Shown: positions 16,620 through 27,749, counted from the first letter of the stretch. The stretch is DNA of 64,000 nt from Holophaga sp. (GCA_031292735.1 JARLGP010000003.1:12599-76598), one strand, 5' to 3'. The notes: generated from the letters alone by a model not told the origin. Numbers and translations are program-made.

Positions 16620-18777
16620 CCAGAATCGCTTTGACCAAGGCCTTCTGTTGCGGAGTTACGACAAATTTATCATAAACGGGGCGCATGGCATTTCGGAAGG
16701 AAGCTTTATCAACATCATTTATAAAAATAGTTCCAGCTGAAATTGCAGTTTCATTTGCAAGTTTTTCGCTTTCACGGAAAAAATTACGCATGACAGGAAG
16801 CGACTCTCGTGCGGACTCCGCGATGATCGCCCGATCCTCCACGGGAAGGGTGTCCCAGCGTTTCTTGGAAAAGAGCAGGATATCCGGTACCATCGCGTGT
16901 TCCGTGGCACAGAAATACTTGAACGCCTGGTAGTGCTTATATCCATTAAAAATGACGATGCTGTTCTCGGCACAATCGATCAGTCCAGTCTGCGCGGCCA
17001 CGGTGACTTGATCCTGCGCCAACGGCGTAGGTGTGGCGCCCATGGCGGTGGCAATGGCTACCCACAGGTCGGATTGCAGAATGCGCAGTTTCATGTCATG
17101 CAGATCGGCAACCGAACGAATCGGCTGGTTGCTGTATATGGAGCGCATCCCGGCGTCATAGACGGTAAGACCCACGTAGCCAGCCTGCGTGCATGACTCC
17201 ATGATTTCCAGACCAGGAGGCCCTTCCATCACCCTGTGCATATGATCCAGGGAATCGAACAAGTAGGGGAGCGCGGGAACGATGGTCGCAGGACAGTCCT
17301 TGGAAAGAAGCGCGACATTGCCCCGCGCCAGATCCAGCGTGCCGGCCCGGACCTGTTCCAGGGTCTCCTTCTCCGCCCCGAAGGCTCCCCCGGCGAAGAT
17401 CTTGAGCGTAATGCGGCCCTGGGTGCGCTGGTCAAGCAGCCCGGCCATGGCGCGAACGGCGCGCACCGCCGGATGATCCTCAGCGTTGGGGGAGGCAAAA
17501 CGCAGCACTAGTTTCTTCGGGCCGGAATCAACCTTGTAGGCTTCAAGGTTGTCGGCCATTTCGAACCCGACTTGGGATATGCGCCCCACGCCGGTCGCAG
17601 CGGCACTGGCCGCCGAAGAATTCTGTTCACTCATGTTGGCAATCTGCTCGATGTTCTTGCCGATGGCCGAACTTGCCGCTTCCTGCACCCGCATGGCTTC
17701 GGAGATCTCCGCCACCACGGTGGCGGATGCCACCGCCCCCGCCCGGAGCTTTTCCATGGCCTCGCCCGCCTGATGGGCATTGCCCACACCTATGCCTACG
17801 GCCTCTTCGGTGCGTTCCATGCCGGCCACCGCCAATCGCGCACTTTCCTGCATCCGGTTGAGGAGTTCATTTATTTCAAGGGTAGATTGGGTGGTCCGCT
17901 CGGCCAGTTTGCGCACCTCGTCGGCCACAACCCCAAAGCCCAGCCCGTGCTCCTTGGCATGGGCGGCCTCAATGGCCGCATTCAAGGCCAGCAGATTGGT
18001 CTGATTGGCGATTTCATGGATGATTTCGGCCACAGAAGAGATGCCGTCGCAGTTGTCCTGCAGGCTCCTGATCCGCCCTGCCGCCACTTGGACAGATTCT
18101 GAAATATCGTTGATGGCATTTCTGGTGTTGATGATGACGCTGGCGCTATGTTCCGCGAGCGCACGGGATTCCTCCGTATGGTTGCTTGCGATGCTGGCCT
18201 GCTCTGCCACGGTTGAAATGCTTGTGGTCATCTTTCCCACTTCAGCAGCCATATGGAAAGAAGCATCGCTCTGAAGCTTGGAGTTCTTGGCAATCTGGCG
18301 GGATGAGTGATCCACTTCCTCGGACACTTCCCTCATGGACCCGATGGAGTCTTGCATCCCGAGGATGCTGTTGCGCAATCGATCGAACAGGCTGTTGCAG
18401 GCTTGGACGATCTGGCCAACTTCACCTTTCGTTTCCTGGGGTATGGTCGCCGTAAAATCCATAGTGCCAGCCATCCTGGTCAAGACGGAGGCCAAATTTC
18501 TCAGTGGCTGGATCGTGGATCTGAAAACGACATAGCTCATAATGGCCAGCGTCACTATACTTACAGCAAAAACAAGGGTCAACATGAGCCAAGCCGAATC
18601 GAGCGGCTGCTGGATGGCAATCATTTCGCCGTTGAGGTCGCCGTGAATGAGCCTGGAACGAATCAAGCCAAGCCCGTCTTTCACGAGTGCAATATTCCTA
18701 ATTGCCAAAACATAGTTTATCAGGCATGAAGAAGCAGCCATGAGCCCAAGAAGGCCCACCTTCCGTGTGATAGTCAT
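16609..18777 (-). CDS. chemoreceptor fused to a C-terminal TRAP-type DctP solute-binding domain
   Basis: 722 residues. Membrane helices at about 6-28 and 62-85 flank only about 35 periplasmic residues. A HAMP-like segment (86-140) and a full MCP signalling hairpin (about 160-415) follow, with the tip [18 protein letters not shown]. Residues 421-722 are a complete DctP domain: [41 protein letters not shown] (Arg545), the carboxylate-binding Arg565 in MKLRILQSD, and a late GLIDCAENS. In ordinary MCPs the ligand domain is periplasmic; here the topology puts DctP in the cytoplasm, with no third helix or signal sequence. It follows garD by 58 bases as the last gene of the aldarate operon, so its ligand may be glucarate, galactarate or an intermediate. 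Confidence 0.88.
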   Translation of the reverse strand: MTITRKVGLLGLMAASSCLINYVLAIRNIALVKDGLGLIRSRLIHGDLNGEMIAIQQPLDSAWLMLTLVFAVSIVTLAIMSYVVFRSTIQPLRNLASVLTRMAGTMDFTATIPQETKGEVGQIVQACNSLFDRLRNSILGMQDSIGSMREVSEEVDHSSRQIAKNSKLQSDASFHMAAEVGKMTTSISTVAEQASIASNHTEESRALAEHSASVIINTRNAINDISESVQVAAGRIRSLQDNCDGISSVAEIIHEIANQTNLLALNAAIEAAHAKEHGLGFGVVADEVRKLAERTTQSTLEINELLNRMQESARLAVAGMERTEEAVGIGVGNAHQAGEAMEKLRAGAVASATVVAEISEAMRVQEAASSAIGKNIEQIANMSEQNSSAASAAATGVGRISQVGFEMADNLEAYKVDSGPKKLVLRFASPNAEDHPAVRAVRAMAGLLDQRTQGRITLKIFAGGAFGAEKETLEQVRAGTLDLARGNVALLSKDCPATIVPALPYLFDSLDHMHRVMEGPPGLEIMESCTQAGYVGLTVYDAGMRSIYSNQPIRSVADLHDMKLRILQSDLWVAIATAMGATPTPLAQDQVTVAAQTGLIDCAENSIVIFNGYKHYQAFKYFCATEHAMVPDILLFSKKRWDTLPVEDRAIIAESARESLPVMRNFFRESEKLANETAISAGTIFINDVDKASFRNAMRPVYDKFVVTPQQKALVKAILAMR

Positions 18778-18835
18778 CTCGCCTTAATCCTTTCGCCTAC
18801 GAGGAATATGCTTCTGTCTCGATGAGTGCCCAGAA

Positions 18836-20398
18836 CTAGGTCACTGGTGCCGGATTGAACACCGCCAGGGCGTTGTGGAGCCCCCACCGGTCCGACCAGG
18901 TCTGCTTCCTGCCGCTGGCGACGTCAAGGATCAGCTGGAACAGTTCCCAGCCCACCTCTTCGATGGTGGCGGTGCCGGTGGCGATGCGGCCGGCGTCCAG
19001 ATCCATCAGGTCGTGCCAGCGCGCGGCCAGATCGGATCGGGTAGCCACCTTGATCACTGGAGCAGCGGCAAGCCCATAGGGCGTGCCCCGGCCGGTGGTG
19101 AAGACCTGGAGCGTCATCCCCGAAGCCAGTTGCTGAGTGCCGCAAATGAAATCGGAGGCCGGGGTGGCGGCAAAGACCAGCCCCTTCCCCTTGAGCTTCT
19201 CCCCCGGGGACAGCACCCCGACGATCGGGCTGGTGCCGGACTTGGCGACGGAGCCCATGGCCTTTTCCACGATGTTCGCAAGCCCGCCGCGCTTGTTGCC
19301 GGGCGTGGTATTTGCTGCGCGGTCGGTCTGGCCGAGCGAAAGGTAGCGGTCGAACCAGGCCATCTCCCGGATGAGCGCCCGGCCCACCTCGATGGAGGCG
19401 GCCCGGGGCGTCAGAAGGTGGATCGCGTCCCGCACTTCGGTCACTTCCGAGAACATCACGGCGGCACCGGAACGGACCAGGAGATCGGCGGCGAAGCCCA
19501 CGGCGGGGTTGGCTGTGACCCCGGAGAAGGCGTCGCTGCCTCCGCACTGCAGCCCCACCACCAGGTCTGCGGCCGGGCAGGTCTCCCGCCGACGCAGGTT
19601 GAGCGCCGCAAGATGCCGTTCGGCCCGGGCCAGGATGCCTTCCACCATGGAGCCAAAACCGACGAATTTTTCATCCTGGAGGCAGACGATGGTGCTGTCG
19701 GCGATCCGGAGCGGGTCGCCGCCTTCTCGCAAAAGCCGTTCCGGGGTCAACTTCTCGCAGCCCAGGCCGATGATCATCACTGCGTTGCCGAAATTGGGGT
19801 TCTGCATCAGGTTGTGCAGAGTGCGGATGGGCACGGCGGCTTCCGGCGCGTCGATCGCCACGCCGCAGCCATAGAGGTGGTTGAGCGCCACCACGTCGTC
19901 GACGTTTGGGAACTTCGGCAGCAGTTCCGCCTTGATCCGTCCCACCACATGATCCAGCACCCCGGCCACGCACTGGACGCTTGGGGTGATGGCCAGGATG
20001 TTCCTGGTGCCGACCGAACCGTCGGCATTACGGTAGCCTTCAAAGGTGTAGCCTTCCAGGCCGGGCAGGGGGGGCGGCACCCGGGTGGCGAGGGGCAACT
20101 GGTCCAGGGCCGGAGCTGCCGGCAGGCGAACCAGTGATTCGTCTATCCAGCATCCCCGGCCGATGGGCCGCGCGGCGTAACCAATGGTTTCGCCATAGCG
20201 CAGAATCGGGGCCCCCTCGTCCAGGTCGGCCAAGGCCACCTTGTGCCCCTGGGGCACCCGCTCTTTCAGCACCAGGCCGCAGGGGAACCGGCTGCCCTCC
20301 GGCAGGCCGCCGTCATTCACGATGATCGCGACGTTATCGACCGGATGGACCTGGATGTACTGTGGCCTGCTCACGGGAAGTTCCTCAGACCTGCTCAT
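18836..20398 (-). CDS. garD: galactarate dehydratase
   Basis: 520 residues, closely parallel to E. coli GarD (523). An N-terminal SAF domain ([29 protein letters not shown]) is followed by the UxaA/GarD core, with [50 protein letters not shown] and the [12 protein letters not shown] signature. The cysteines of the last three motifs are likely iron ligands. The enzyme dehydrates galactarate to 5-keto-4-deoxyglucarate, the same product GudD makes from glucarate, so the operon handles both epimers. The gene lies 13 bases after garR. Annotation as a general altronate/galactarate dehydratase is the fallback. Confidence 0.93.
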   Translation of the reverse strand: MSRSEELPVSRPQYIQVHPVDNVAIIVNDGGLPEGSRFPCGLVLKERVPQGHKVALADLDEGAPILRYGETIGYAARPIGRGCWIDESLVRLPAAPALDQLPLATRVPPPLPGLEGYTFEGYRNADGSVGTRNILAITPSVQCVAGVLDHVVGRIKAELLPKFPNVDDVVALNHLYGCGVAIDAPEAAVPIRTLHNLMQNPNFGNAVMIIGLGCEKLTPERLLREGGDPLRIADSTIVCLQDEKFVGFGSMVEGILARAERHLAALNLRRRETCPAADLVVGLQCGGSDAFSGVTANPAVGFAADLLVRSGAAVMFSEVTEVRDAIHLLTPRAASIEVGRALIREMAWFDRYLSLGQTDRAANTTPGNKRGGLANIVEKAMGSVAKSGTSPIVGVLSPGEKLKGKGLVFAATPASDFICGTQQLASGMTLQVFTTGRGTPYGLAAAPVIKVATRSDLAARWHDLMDLDAGRIATGTATIEEVGWELFQLILDVASGRKQTWSDRWGLHNALAVFNPAPVT

Positions 20399-20411
20399 GG
20401 GATGGGTTCCG

Positions 20412-21296
20412 CTACCGGCGGACTTCGACCTTGGCCATCTTTTCGTAGTACTGGACCAGGCTGCAGTGGTCCGCCTCCCCCTGGCCGTCGGTCTTGAGCG
20501 CCTGCATCATCTCCATCACCGCGGCGGTGAGCGGCAGGGACACGCCCAGTTCGTGGGAGGTTTCCAGCACGTTGGCCAGGTCCTTGATGTGCAGGTTGAT
20601 GCGGAAGCCGGGGGCGAACTTCCGGTCCATGACCAGGGGGGCCTTGGCGTCCAGCACGGTGCTGCCGGCCAGCCCGCCCCGGATGGCCTGGTAGACCAGG
20701 TCCGGTTCCACCCCGGCCTTGGTGGCCAGCACCAGGGCTTCGGCCATGGCGGCGATGTTGAGGGCCACGATGACCTGGTTGGCCAGCTTGGTGACATTGC
20801 CGGCCCCGATGTCCCCGGTGCGCACCACCGAGCCCGCCATGGCCTTCATGAGGTCGTAGCAGCGGTCGAATACGTCCTGCGGTCCGCCTACCATGACCGA
20901 GAGGGTGCCGTCGATGGCCTTGGGCTGGCCGCCGCTCACCGGCGCATCGAGCATGGCCGCGCCCTTGGCGGCGAGCTTCGCGGCGACTTCGCGGCTCACC
21001 AAGGGGGCGATGGAACTCATGTCGATCACCGTCAGGCCCGGGCGGGCCACCTCGATGATGCCGTGCTCACCCAGGACGACATCCTTGACCTGGGGGGAAT
21101 TGGGCAGCATCAGGATGACGATGTCGGTGTGGTCGGCCACCTCCATGGGCGTGGCGGCGGATTTGGCGCCCGCCGCCTTCACTTCCTCCAAGGCCACCGG
21201 GTTCCGGTCCAGCACCACAAGCTGGTATCCCGCCTTGATGAGGTTCAAGCTCATGGGCTTGCCCATGATCCCCAGACCAATGAATCCGATTTTCAT
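20412..21296 (-). CDS. garR: 2-hydroxy-3-oxopropionate (tartronate semialdehyde) reductase
   Basis: 294 residues of the beta-hydroxyacid dehydrogenase family. The NAD(P)-binding loop is [20 protein letters not shown] at the N terminus, the substrate loop is [11 protein letters not shown] near residue 118, and the catalytic Lys lies in [13 protein letters not shown] near 170. Asp-Leu-Ala-Asn near the end completes the family pattern. GarR reduces tartronate semialdehyde to glycerate. Its presence between an aldolase-like gene and garD argues that the pathway goes through retro-aldol cleavage rather than to 2-oxoglutarate semialdehyde. Length and motifs are normal. Confidence 0.93.
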   Translation of the reverse strand: MKIGFIGLGIMGKPMSLNLIKAGYQLVVLDRNPVALEEVKAAGAKSAATPMEVADHTDIVILMLPNSPQVKDVVLGEHGIIEVARPGLTVIDMSSIAPLVSREVAAKLAAKGAAMLDAPVSGGQPKAIDGTLSVMVGGPQDVFDRCYDLMKAMAGSVVRTGDIGAGNVTKLANQVIVALNIAAMAEALVLATKAGVEPDLVYQAIRGGLAGSTVLDAKAPLVMDRKFAPGFRINLHIKDLANVLETSHELGVSLPLTAAVMEMMQALKTDGQGEADHCSLVQYYEKMAKVEVRR

Positions 21297-21338
21297 ACTT
21301 TCTCCTTTGATGATGGATGGCGAAACGGGTTGCCCAGG

Positions 21339-22238
21339 CTACTTCAAAAGTCCCATGGAGGTCAGGACCTGTTTCAGTGTTTCGAGATTCTTGTTCGAGC
21401 AGCTGGTGTTGGGAAGAATGGGGGAGCCTGCCCCGAAACCGAGCAGGTTCAGGGCATCCTTGGTCACGACCGGCCAGCTTCCGAGGCCGAAGGCGATGCG
21501 CAGGGGAGCCAGCTCGAATTGCGCTTCCAGCGCCCCCTTCAGGTCCCCGGCCAGGAACCGGTCATAGATCTTGACCACGAGGGCCGGAGCGACGTTGGAG
21601 GTGGTGGCCACGCAGCCGACGCCGCCGTACACAAGGGTGGCCAGGATCATGGTGTCCCTGCCGGCCAGGACCTTGAAGCCCATGCCCTCGGTGCGCCGGA
21701 TGTACTCGCCGGTCTGGGTCATGTCGCCGCTGCTGTCCTTGGCGCCAACGATGTTCGGCAGGGCTGCCAGGCGTTCGACCAGATTGACGGAGACATTGAT
21801 CCGGATCCGTTCGGGATTGTTGTAGATGAGCACCGGCAGGGAGATCGAATCCGCGATGGCCTTGAAGTGGCCGAACAATTCGTCCTCGTTGCAGGTGAGC
21901 AGGGGCGGCGGCAGGATGGTGATGGCCTGGGCCCCGGCGGCTTCGGCGCGCTTCGCCGCCCGGATGCATTCGCGGGTCGTCACGGCGCCCACCCCGGCAT
22001 AGACCGGCACCCGGCCCGCCACCTCATCCACGGCGATCTCGATGGCCCGTTTCTGCTGGTCATCGTCCAGCCCGAAGAATTCTCCGGTGCTGCCGAGGGC
22101 GAACACCCCGTGCACCCCGCCATCCAGCACGTGCTTGATGATCCGCCGGAAGGCCGGCTCCTGGACGCGGTCCTCGTCGTCCACGGGGGTCACCAATGGC
22201 GGAACGACCCCTCGAATGAAATCTGTGTTCATGACCAA
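21339..22238 (-). CDS. DapA/NAL superfamily lyase, probable 5-keto-4-deoxyglucarate aldolase
   Basis: 299 residues of the class I (Schiff-base) dihydrodipicolinate synthase/N-acetylneuraminate lyase family. Visible are GVFALGSTGEFFGLD (substrate loop), LIYNNPERI (Tyr) and IVGAKDSSGDM (Schiff-base Lys). Two members act on 5-keto-4-deoxyglucarate: KdgD dehydratase/decarboxylases and true aldolases. The YNNP loop here is the DapA/aldolase type rather than the YQRD-like loop of KdgD. The operon has garR but no 2-oxoglutarate-semialdehyde dehydrogenase and no HpaI-type garL. I therefore infer cleavage to pyruvate and tartronate semialdehyde. Family certain; reaction inferred. Confidence 0.82.
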   Translation of the reverse strand: MVMNTDFIRGVVPPLVTPVDDEDRVQEPAFRRIIKHVLDGGVHGVFALGSTGEFFGLDDDQQKRAIEIAVDEVAGRVPVYAGVGAVTTRECIRAAKRAEAAGAQAITILPPPLLTCNEDELFGHFKAIADSISLPVLIYNNPERIRINVSVNLVERLAALPNIVGAKDSSGDMTQTGEYIRRTEGMGFKVLAGRDTMILATLVYGGVGCVATTSNVAPALVVKIYDRFLAGDLKGALEAQFELAPLRIAFGLGSWPVVTKDALNLLGFGAGSPILPNTSCSNKNLETLKQVLTSMGLLK

Positions 22239-22326
22239 CTCCCATCTGAATGCCCGGGTAAGTCCCGGCCTTGCTTTTTGGAAAAACAGATCGACCGGAG
22301 GGCCCGCCTCCGGTCGATCATTGCCG

Positions 22327-23685
22327 TCAACGCACCAGAGAGGGGCGCTTGTTGTCGAACTTCCATCCAGGGATCAGGTACTGCATGCCCTGGGAATCGT
22401 CCCTGCCCGCCAGACCCACCTTCTGGTAGAGCTGGTTGGCCTTCTCGATCTGGGCCATGTCCACTTCCACCCCGAGGCCGGGCTTCTTGGGCACGGCAAC
22501 CAGGCCGCCCTTGATCTGGAACGGCTCGCGGGTCAGGTGTTCCCTGCCCTCCTGCCAGATCCAGTGGGTGTCGATGGCCGTCGTCTTCCCAGGGGCGGCA
22601 GCGGCCGCATGGGTGATCATGGCCAGGGAAATATCGAAGTGGTTGTTGGAATGGGAGCCCCAAGTCAGGCCGAACTCGTTGCAGAGTTGCGCCACCCGGA
22701 CCGCCCCCTGCATGGTCCAGAAATGGGGATCCGCCAGGGGGATGTCCACCGAATGCAACTGGATGGAGTGCCCCATCTGCCGCCAGTCGGTGCAGATCAT
22801 GTTGGTGGCGGTGGGGAGCCCGGTGGCGAGCTTGAATTCGGCCATCACCTCCCGGCCGGAGTAGCCGTCCTCGGCCCCGCACGGATCTTCCGCATAGGCA
22901 AGGATTCCATGCATATTGCGGCAAAGCCCGATGGCCTCCTTGAGCGACCATGCGCCGTTGGGATCGATGGTGATCCGGGCTTCGGGGAACCGCTTCGCCA
23001 GGGCCTTGATGGCCTCGATTTCCTGGGCTCCGGACAGGACTCCGCCCTTGAGCTTGAAATCGTTGAACCCATAACGCGCCTTGGCAGCTTCGGCCAGGCG
23101 AACAACCGCCTCGGGGGTCAGGGCTTCTTCGTGGCGGAGGCGATGCCAGTCATCCTTCGCCTCAGGCTCGCTCTGGTAAGGGCTGTCGGTCTTCTTCCTG
23201 TCTCCCACGTAGAAAAGGTAGCCCAGCATCTCCACGGCGTCGCGCTGCTGCCCGTTTCCCAGCAAGGCCGCCACCGGAACGCCCAGGAACTGGCCCATGA
23301 GGTCCAGGAGGGCCGTTTCGACGGCCGTGACGGTGTGGATGGCCACCCGCTGGTCGAAGGTCTGGAGGCCGCGCCCGGCCGCGTCACGGTCGGCGAATTG
23401 TCCGCGGATGGCATTGAGGATGGCGTTGTAGTTGCCGATGGTCTGACCGACGACCAGCGGCTTGGCATCCTCGAGGGTCTTGCGGATGCGCTCCCCGCCG
23501 GGGACTTCCGAGACTCCGGTGTGGCCGGAGTTGTCCTTCAGGATCACGACGTTGCGGGTGAAGAAAGGGCTGTGCGCTCCACTCAGGTTGAGCAGCATGC
23601 TGTCGTGGCCGGCGACCGGAATGACCCGCATCTCGGTGACCACCGGCGCATGGTTTGGAACGCTTTCACGGATCGGATTGTTCAT
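22327..23685 (-). CDS. gudD: glucarate dehydratase
   Basis: 452 residues of the enolase superfamily, glucarate dehydratase subgroup (E. coli GudD 446). The start at 23685 follows AGGAGG on the minus strand; a longer open frame upstream runs back into the transporter gene. The N-terminal capping domain includes [19 protein letters not shown]. The barrel shows FKLKGG (Lys-x-Lys base), [10 protein letters not shown] and EDPCGAEDG (metal Asp/Glu), NMICTDWRQ, and [15 protein letters not shown] with the catalytic His. It dehydrates D-glucarate, and idarate, to 5-keto-4-deoxyglucarate using Mg2+. It is the second gene of the operon. Confidence 0.95.
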   Translation of the reverse strand: MNNPIRESVPNHAPVVTEMRVIPVAGHDSMLLNLSGAHSPFFTRNVVILKDNSGHTGVSEVPGGERIRKTLEDAKPLVVGQTIGNYNAILNAIRGQFADRDAAGRGLQTFDQRVAIHTVTAVETALLDLMGQFLGVPVAALLGNGQQRDAVEMLGYLFYVGDRKKTDSPYQSEPEAKDDWHRLRHEEALTPEAVVRLAEAAKARYGFNDFKLKGGVLSGAQEIEAIKALAKRFPEARITIDPNGAWSLKEAIGLCRNMHGILAYAEDPCGAEDGYSGREVMAEFKLATGLPTATNMICTDWRQMGHSIQLHSVDIPLADPHFWTMQGAVRVAQLCNEFGLTWGSHSNNHFDISLAMITHAAAAAPGKTTAIDTHWIWQEGREHLTREPFQIKGGLVAVPKKPGLGVEVDMAQIEKANQLYQKVGLAGRDDSQGMQYLIPGWKFDNKRPSLVR

Positions 23686-23717
23686 GGAAACCTCCTGCAA
23701 TGATATGGGTGACGACG

Positions 23718-25073
23718 TCAGATTTTCTTGAGCTCGAACCGCTGGATTTTCTGGACGATCAGCAGATAGCTGAGGATCGCGCCGATGGCGTTCAGCGCCA
23801 CGAAGACCAGGGCGCCGTTGAAGGAGTTGGTTTTCGAGAGAATATAGGCGATGGCGATGGGGGTGACGATTCCGGCCGTGTTGCCGAAGGTGTTGAAGAG
23901 GCCACCGCTGAGGCCGGCGATTTCCTTGGCCGAGGTATCCGAAACGACGGCCCAGCCCAGAGCGCCGATCCCCTTCCCGAAGAAGGCCAGGGTCAGGAAC
24001 AGCACGACGATCCAATTCACGTTGGTGTAGTTGCAGGCGACGATGATGGTGGAGAGCAGCATGCCTCCCACGATGGGGACCTTGCGGGCAGTGGTGAGAC
24101 TGCAACCCTTCTTGAGCAGCAGATCGGAAATCATTCCGCCCAGGATGCCGCCGAGGAAGCCGGCAAGGGCCGGCAGGACCGCCACGAAGCCCACCTTCAG
24201 GACCGACATGTGCCGCGCCTTGATCAGGTAGATGGGGAACCAGGTGAGGAAGAACCAGGTGAGGGTGGTGATGCAGTACTGGCCGATGTAGATTCCCAGC
24301 ATCATGCGGCTGGAAAGCAGCTCTTTCACGTAATCCCAGGTACGACCGCTGGCCGCCTTGGTGCCTTTCTGGTCCAGGTCCACCAGGGCACCGCCCTGCG
24401 CGAGGTAGTCCAGTTCCGCCTGGTTCACCAGCGGGTGGTCCTTGGGTGCGTAGAGGACCTTCAGGATCACCAGCGCGAAGAGCAAGCCGACGCCGCCCAT
24501 GATGGTGAACACGTGTTTCCAGCCAAGGGTCGTGACCACGATGCCCATGACGGGCGCGAACAGCACCTGGGCGAAATACTGGGCGGAATTGAAGATGGCA
24601 GAGGCGACGCCCCTTTCGTGGGTCGGGAACCAGGCCGCGACGATTCGGCTGTTGGCGGGGAACGACGGTCCTTCAGCAGCACCCAGCATGAGCCGGAAGG
24701 CGAACAGCAGCGGGAAGACGATCCCAAGCGGGAACATCCCGACGTACGCCGTGATTCCCGTGAAGAAGGACCAGAAAGCCAGACTCCCGAAATAGACCTT
24801 TTTGGAGCCGAAATGGTCGAGCAGCCATCCCCCGGGGATCTGGACGATGACGTAGGACCATGAGAAGGCGGACATGGTATAGCCGATTTTCATGACACTG
24901 AGATGGAAATCCTTGGCGATGAACGGTGCCGCGAAGGAGAGTGTCTGCCGATCCGCATAGTTGATGGTGGTGATGATGAAAAGCAGGGTGAGGATCAGCC
25001 AGCGGATTTTCGTTCGCTTGGTGGTGGCCGGGGTTTTCTGGGCCTCGGCAAAACCTTGGATTTGGGCATTCAT
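23718..25073 (-). CDS. gudP: MFS aldarate transporter, GudP-like (ACS family)
   Basis: 451 residues with 12 predicted helices. The N-terminal region [20 protein letters not shown] and the following [15 protein letters not shown] match the anion:cation symporter family that includes the E. coli glucarate and galactarate carriers. The cytoplasmic loop [19 protein letters not shown] is the MFS signature A region, with an altered DxFGSKK form. It imports the aldarate by proton symport across the inner membrane. As first gene of the operon it is followed by gudD after 32 bases. The promoter must lie in the 1.26-kb region upstream, where a TTGT-AA-ACAA dyad at 25658 is a GntR-type operator candidate. 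Substrate rests on context. Confidence 0.88.
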   Translation of the reverse strand: MNAQIQGFAEAQKTPATTKRTKIRWLILTLLFIITTINYADRQTLSFAAPFIAKDFHLSVMKIGYTMSAFSWSYVIVQIPGGWLLDHFGSKKVYFGSLAFWSFFTGITAYVGMFPLGIVFPLLFAFRLMLGAAEGPSFPANSRIVAAWFPTHERGVASAIFNSAQYFAQVLFAPVMGIVVTTLGWKHVFTIMGGVGLLFALVILKVLYAPKDHPLVNQAELDYLAQGGALVDLDQKGTKAASGRTWDYVKELLSSRMMLGIYIGQYCITTLTWFFLTWFPIYLIKARHMSVLKVGFVAVLPALAGFLGGILGGMISDLLLKKGCSLTTARKVPIVGGMLLSTIIVACNYTNVNWIVVLFLTLAFFGKGIGALGWAVVSDTSAKEIAGLSGGLFNTFGNTAGIVTPIAIAYILSKTNSFNGALVFVALNAIGAILSYLLIVQKIQRFELKKI

Positions 25074-25657
25074 AAGAGCACCTCTTGAAGGTTAATGGGA
25101 TTAGGACTCCCCGGCTGGAACACCGCCCTGGTGGATCAGCCGGACACGATGGCATCAGTCGTTGCGGACTGCACACCCTGGTGGGTAACGCAGTCAAGGA
25201 ACCATGGGATGCACAACTTTATGGCAACCCCGGCCGCACCCTTGCGAATGCGCCGAGGTCGGCATTTCATTGCGGGTTTTCAAGCGAAGCCGGAAGGGGA
25301 AGCAATGACAGCGCGTCAGGAAGGGCGTGCCCCAGAAATGCGGGAGCGGCGGGCTATCCCTGCCAGGAAGGCGAAGGACGAAACGGTTCGGCCGCCTGCG
25401 GAAGGCGCTGCTCCTCGCAAAAGACAGGAAGGCAGGGGACCGTCCTCAACGTCGGGCTGGGCATGGCAAAGGCCTGGAACCGTTCCTTCTCGCCAGCCAG
25501 GCACCCGCGATGGGCGGCCCCATCCTCGGCAACTGGGTTAAATGTCAAGAAACAAACCACTTTCACCCGATTGACGGGGCGATTCTCGTCAGGAATGGAA
25601 GCGGTCATGATGGGCCCTCAAAGGCTTGATGAGCTTATTGTCAGGCAAAAAAAATAC

Positions 25658-25667
25658 TTGTAAACAA
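25658..25667. promoter_or_regulatory. TTGT-AA-ACAA dyad, candidate GntR-type operator
   Basis: TTGTAAACAA is a short palindrome of the GT-N-AC form bound by FadR/GntR regulators. It follows AAAAAAATACTTG, a 13-base string that also occurs at 31075-31087 before the paired CTTACA motif of the alpha/beta-hydrolase gene. A second dyad, TTGT-CA-ACAA, lies at 25923-25932. The sites are short and could occur by chance. Confidence 0.3.
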
Positions 25668-25903
25668 CTCTTTTCTTCTTTGACGATCTTTTTAATGTTT
25701 TTTTCAACAGGCCAGACATCCCTGACGTGACGAGGCCCAGGCGACGGGTCGAAGGACGGCACGTATCGCCAATGGATTCCCCACCTCGTGCAGCCAGTCA
25801 CAGAGTGATCAGGCGCAGGATGCTCAGAACGTTTTCCGCTTGCAATTGAGATTCATTATTTTTTTCTTGAATATTCAAATTGTCGTTGCAGGGGCAGAAT
25901 CTT

Positions 25904-25932
25904 TATCTTACATTTCAAAAAGTTGTCAACAA
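25904..25932 (+). promoter_or_regulatory. paired CTTACA-like motif, copy upstream of the porin (weakest copy)
   Basis: ATCTTACATTT is followed 19-20 bases later by GTCAACAAC, which resembles the second half-site only loosely. The position, about 400 bases before the porin start, matches the distance seen for the MBL-fold and alpha/beta-hydrolase genes (about 320-400 bases). Confidence 0.35.
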
Positions 25933-26330
25933 CCATTGCGTACCCCTCCAGCAACACACGAGAGGAATTCCCGATGCCGGTCATCCATGCCTCGAAGCGC
26001 CCCGTTACTGCGTATGCGGCCTTCCGGAGCGCTGGACCGATTTCCCCGGCCATCGATTCCAGGGTTCTGGCGACACCTCATCATCCGCAGTTCGACGACA
26101 GGTCCTTGCACATTGCACCTGACTGGCATACCCGCCTCGATGCGCCCCACGTCGCCGTTCCGACCCGCTCTGTTCCTGGCCTCGGAATGACTGACTAAGA
26201 AGCTGGCTGGGTGCGGAGTCAGACATCCGCGATTGATTGGCAACTGGTTTTTTTCGATTCCCTCTCCTGGGGCTGGGCGACATCTGCCGCCTGGCCCCCT
26301 CATTCAACCCAACCCACCACAAGGAGCCTC

Positions 26331-27707
26331 ATGAAAACCTCACTCATCCCAACCCTCGCAGCCATCCTGGTGGCCGGTGGCATCCAGGCCCAGGCCCAGG
26401 ACGTGGACTTGAAGGCCGAGTTGGCCCGTCAGAACGCCCGGATCGCCGAGCTTGAAAAGAAGGCGGTCGCGGCCCCCGCCCCCAGCGCCGGTCCGCTCCA
26501 GTTCCCCCCTGAACTGACCCCCTACATCCTGATCGATCTGTCCGTTGTTTCCACCACCAACAACACCGCCGACGGCAAGACCAAGCTCGACATGGGCAAG
26601 CCTTGGTACAGCGCCGACCGCTGGGGCTTGCGCGGAACCCTCAATACCTATACCGATAGCCTCAAGGCGATCTACAAGCTGGAAGGCGAATTCCTCGCCT
26701 CCGACGGTTCCCTGGGCAGCACCACCAGCACCACCAAGGCCTCCACCACCGGCAACGGCACCACCTACAGCACCACGGCCACCACCAGCAGTGCCGCCGT
26801 GCTGTTCAACCGCGATGCCTGGGTCGGGCTCTACAGTTCCACCTACGGCCAGTTCACCTTCGGCCGCCAGAACACCCTGGCCCGGGACTTCTCCGAAATC
26901 TATTGCGATCCCTACGGCACCACCAAGGTCGGCTACGAGGAAACCGGCTACACCAACGCCAACAACTTCAAGGACCTTGTCAACTTCGCCGGCAGCGTCG
27001 ACGGCTCCCGCATGAACAAGGGCATGGTCTGGAAGAAGGTCCTGGACAACGGCATCTCCATGGGCCTCGCCTACAACTTCAGCTACTACTCCCTCAACAC
27101 GGCGCTCAATTCCACCGCCGGCGCCGTCACCAAGGCCGCCGAAGCCAACACCTCGACCCGGGACACCACCGGCTGTGTCGCCCTGGGGTATAACGGCTCC
27201 ACCTTCGACCTTTCCGGCTACTACACCCAGGCCAACAACGCGGGCTACACCCAGAAATCCTACAGCCTGGGCGGCAACTACCAGATCACTCCGCAGTTCC
27301 GGGTCAACGCCGGCTTCTACCGGTTCATGGCCGAGCAGGGCAATCTCAACCCCGAGCAGGGCGACACGGCCTATACCGTTTCGGCTTCGTACGCCGCCTC
27401 CAACCGGTGGACCTACGCCCTGGGCCGGCAGGCCATCAAGATGAGCGACGCGGCGCTCAGTTCCGGCTTCATGGCGACCAACCCCTTCGCGACGACCGGC
27501 TCCACCTCCCACCTGGCGGCCAGCGCCATCGGATCCGGCCTCAAGACCACCACCTACGGCTCGGCCATGGTGGCCCTGGGCAAGCGGGTCGACGCCTATG
27601 GCACCGCCGACTACATGAGGCTCTCCAGGGCCTACACGCTGGCCTCCACCAATGGCCATGACAGCCAGGTGGAGATCGCCATCGGCCTCCGGATCAAGGC
27701 GCTGTGA
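26331..27707 (+). CDS. outer-membrane porin (general bacterial porin type)
   Basis: 458 residues, starting at an ATG preceded by AAGGAG. A signal peptide (LIPTLAAILVAGGIQAQAQ) is followed by a short coiled segment (LKAELARQNARIAELEKK) and a Pro/Ala linker. The beta-barrel then shows alternating aromatic and polar residues, with SADRWGLRGTLNTYTDSLKA and AWVGLYSSTYGQFTFGRQNT, the strand and L3-like region of 16-stranded porins. The coil before the barrel resembles peptidoglycan- or SLH-linked porins. The C-terminal residue is Leu rather than the usual Phe. It lies divergent from the aldarate transporter and so probably admits sugar acids; the substrate is inferred only from context. Confidence 0.85.
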   Translation: MKTSLIPTLAAILVAGGIQAQAQDVDLKAELARQNARIAELEKKAVAAPAPSAGPLQFPPELTPYILIDLSVVSTTNNTADGKTKLDMGKPWYSADRWGLRGTLNTYTDSLKAIYKLEGEFLASDGSLGSTTSTTKASTTGNGTTYSTTATTSSAAVLFNRDAWVGLYSSTYGQFTFGRQNTLARDFSEIYCDPYGTTKVGYEETGYTNANNFKDLVNFAGSVDGSRMNKGMVWKKVLDNGISMGLAYNFSYYSLNTALNSTAGAVTKAAEANTSTRDTTGCVALGYNGSTFDLSGYYTQANNAGYTQKSYSLGGNYQITPQFRVNAGFYRFMAEQGNLNPEQGDTAYTVSASYAASNRWTYALGRQAIKMSDAALSSGFMATNPFATTGSTSHLAASAIGSGLKTTTYGSAMVALGKRVDAYGTADYMRLSRAYTLASTNGHDSQVEIAIGLRIKAL

Positions 27708-27749
27708 AGCTTGAAGTCCTTGTCAACTAACGGAGTCTGGTGATGTTCC

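Larger units (their letters stand above)
25074..26330. other. 1.26-kb intergenic region between divergent gudP and the porin gene
   Basis: No convincing gene is seen on either strand: open stretches here have arginine- and proline-rich translations typical of non-coding GC-rich DNA. The region carries an AT-rich island at about 25640-25710, a TTGT-AA-ACAA dyad, and the paired CTTACA-like motif with a TTGT-CA-ACAA dyad at 25904-25932. It probably contains the promoters of both flanking transcription units and long leaders. Confidence 0.6.

Noticed and set aside
25085..25663. 192-codon plus-strand frame upstream of the porin
   Set aside because: Composition is that of non-coding GC-rich DNA, no family resemblance, and no good start.
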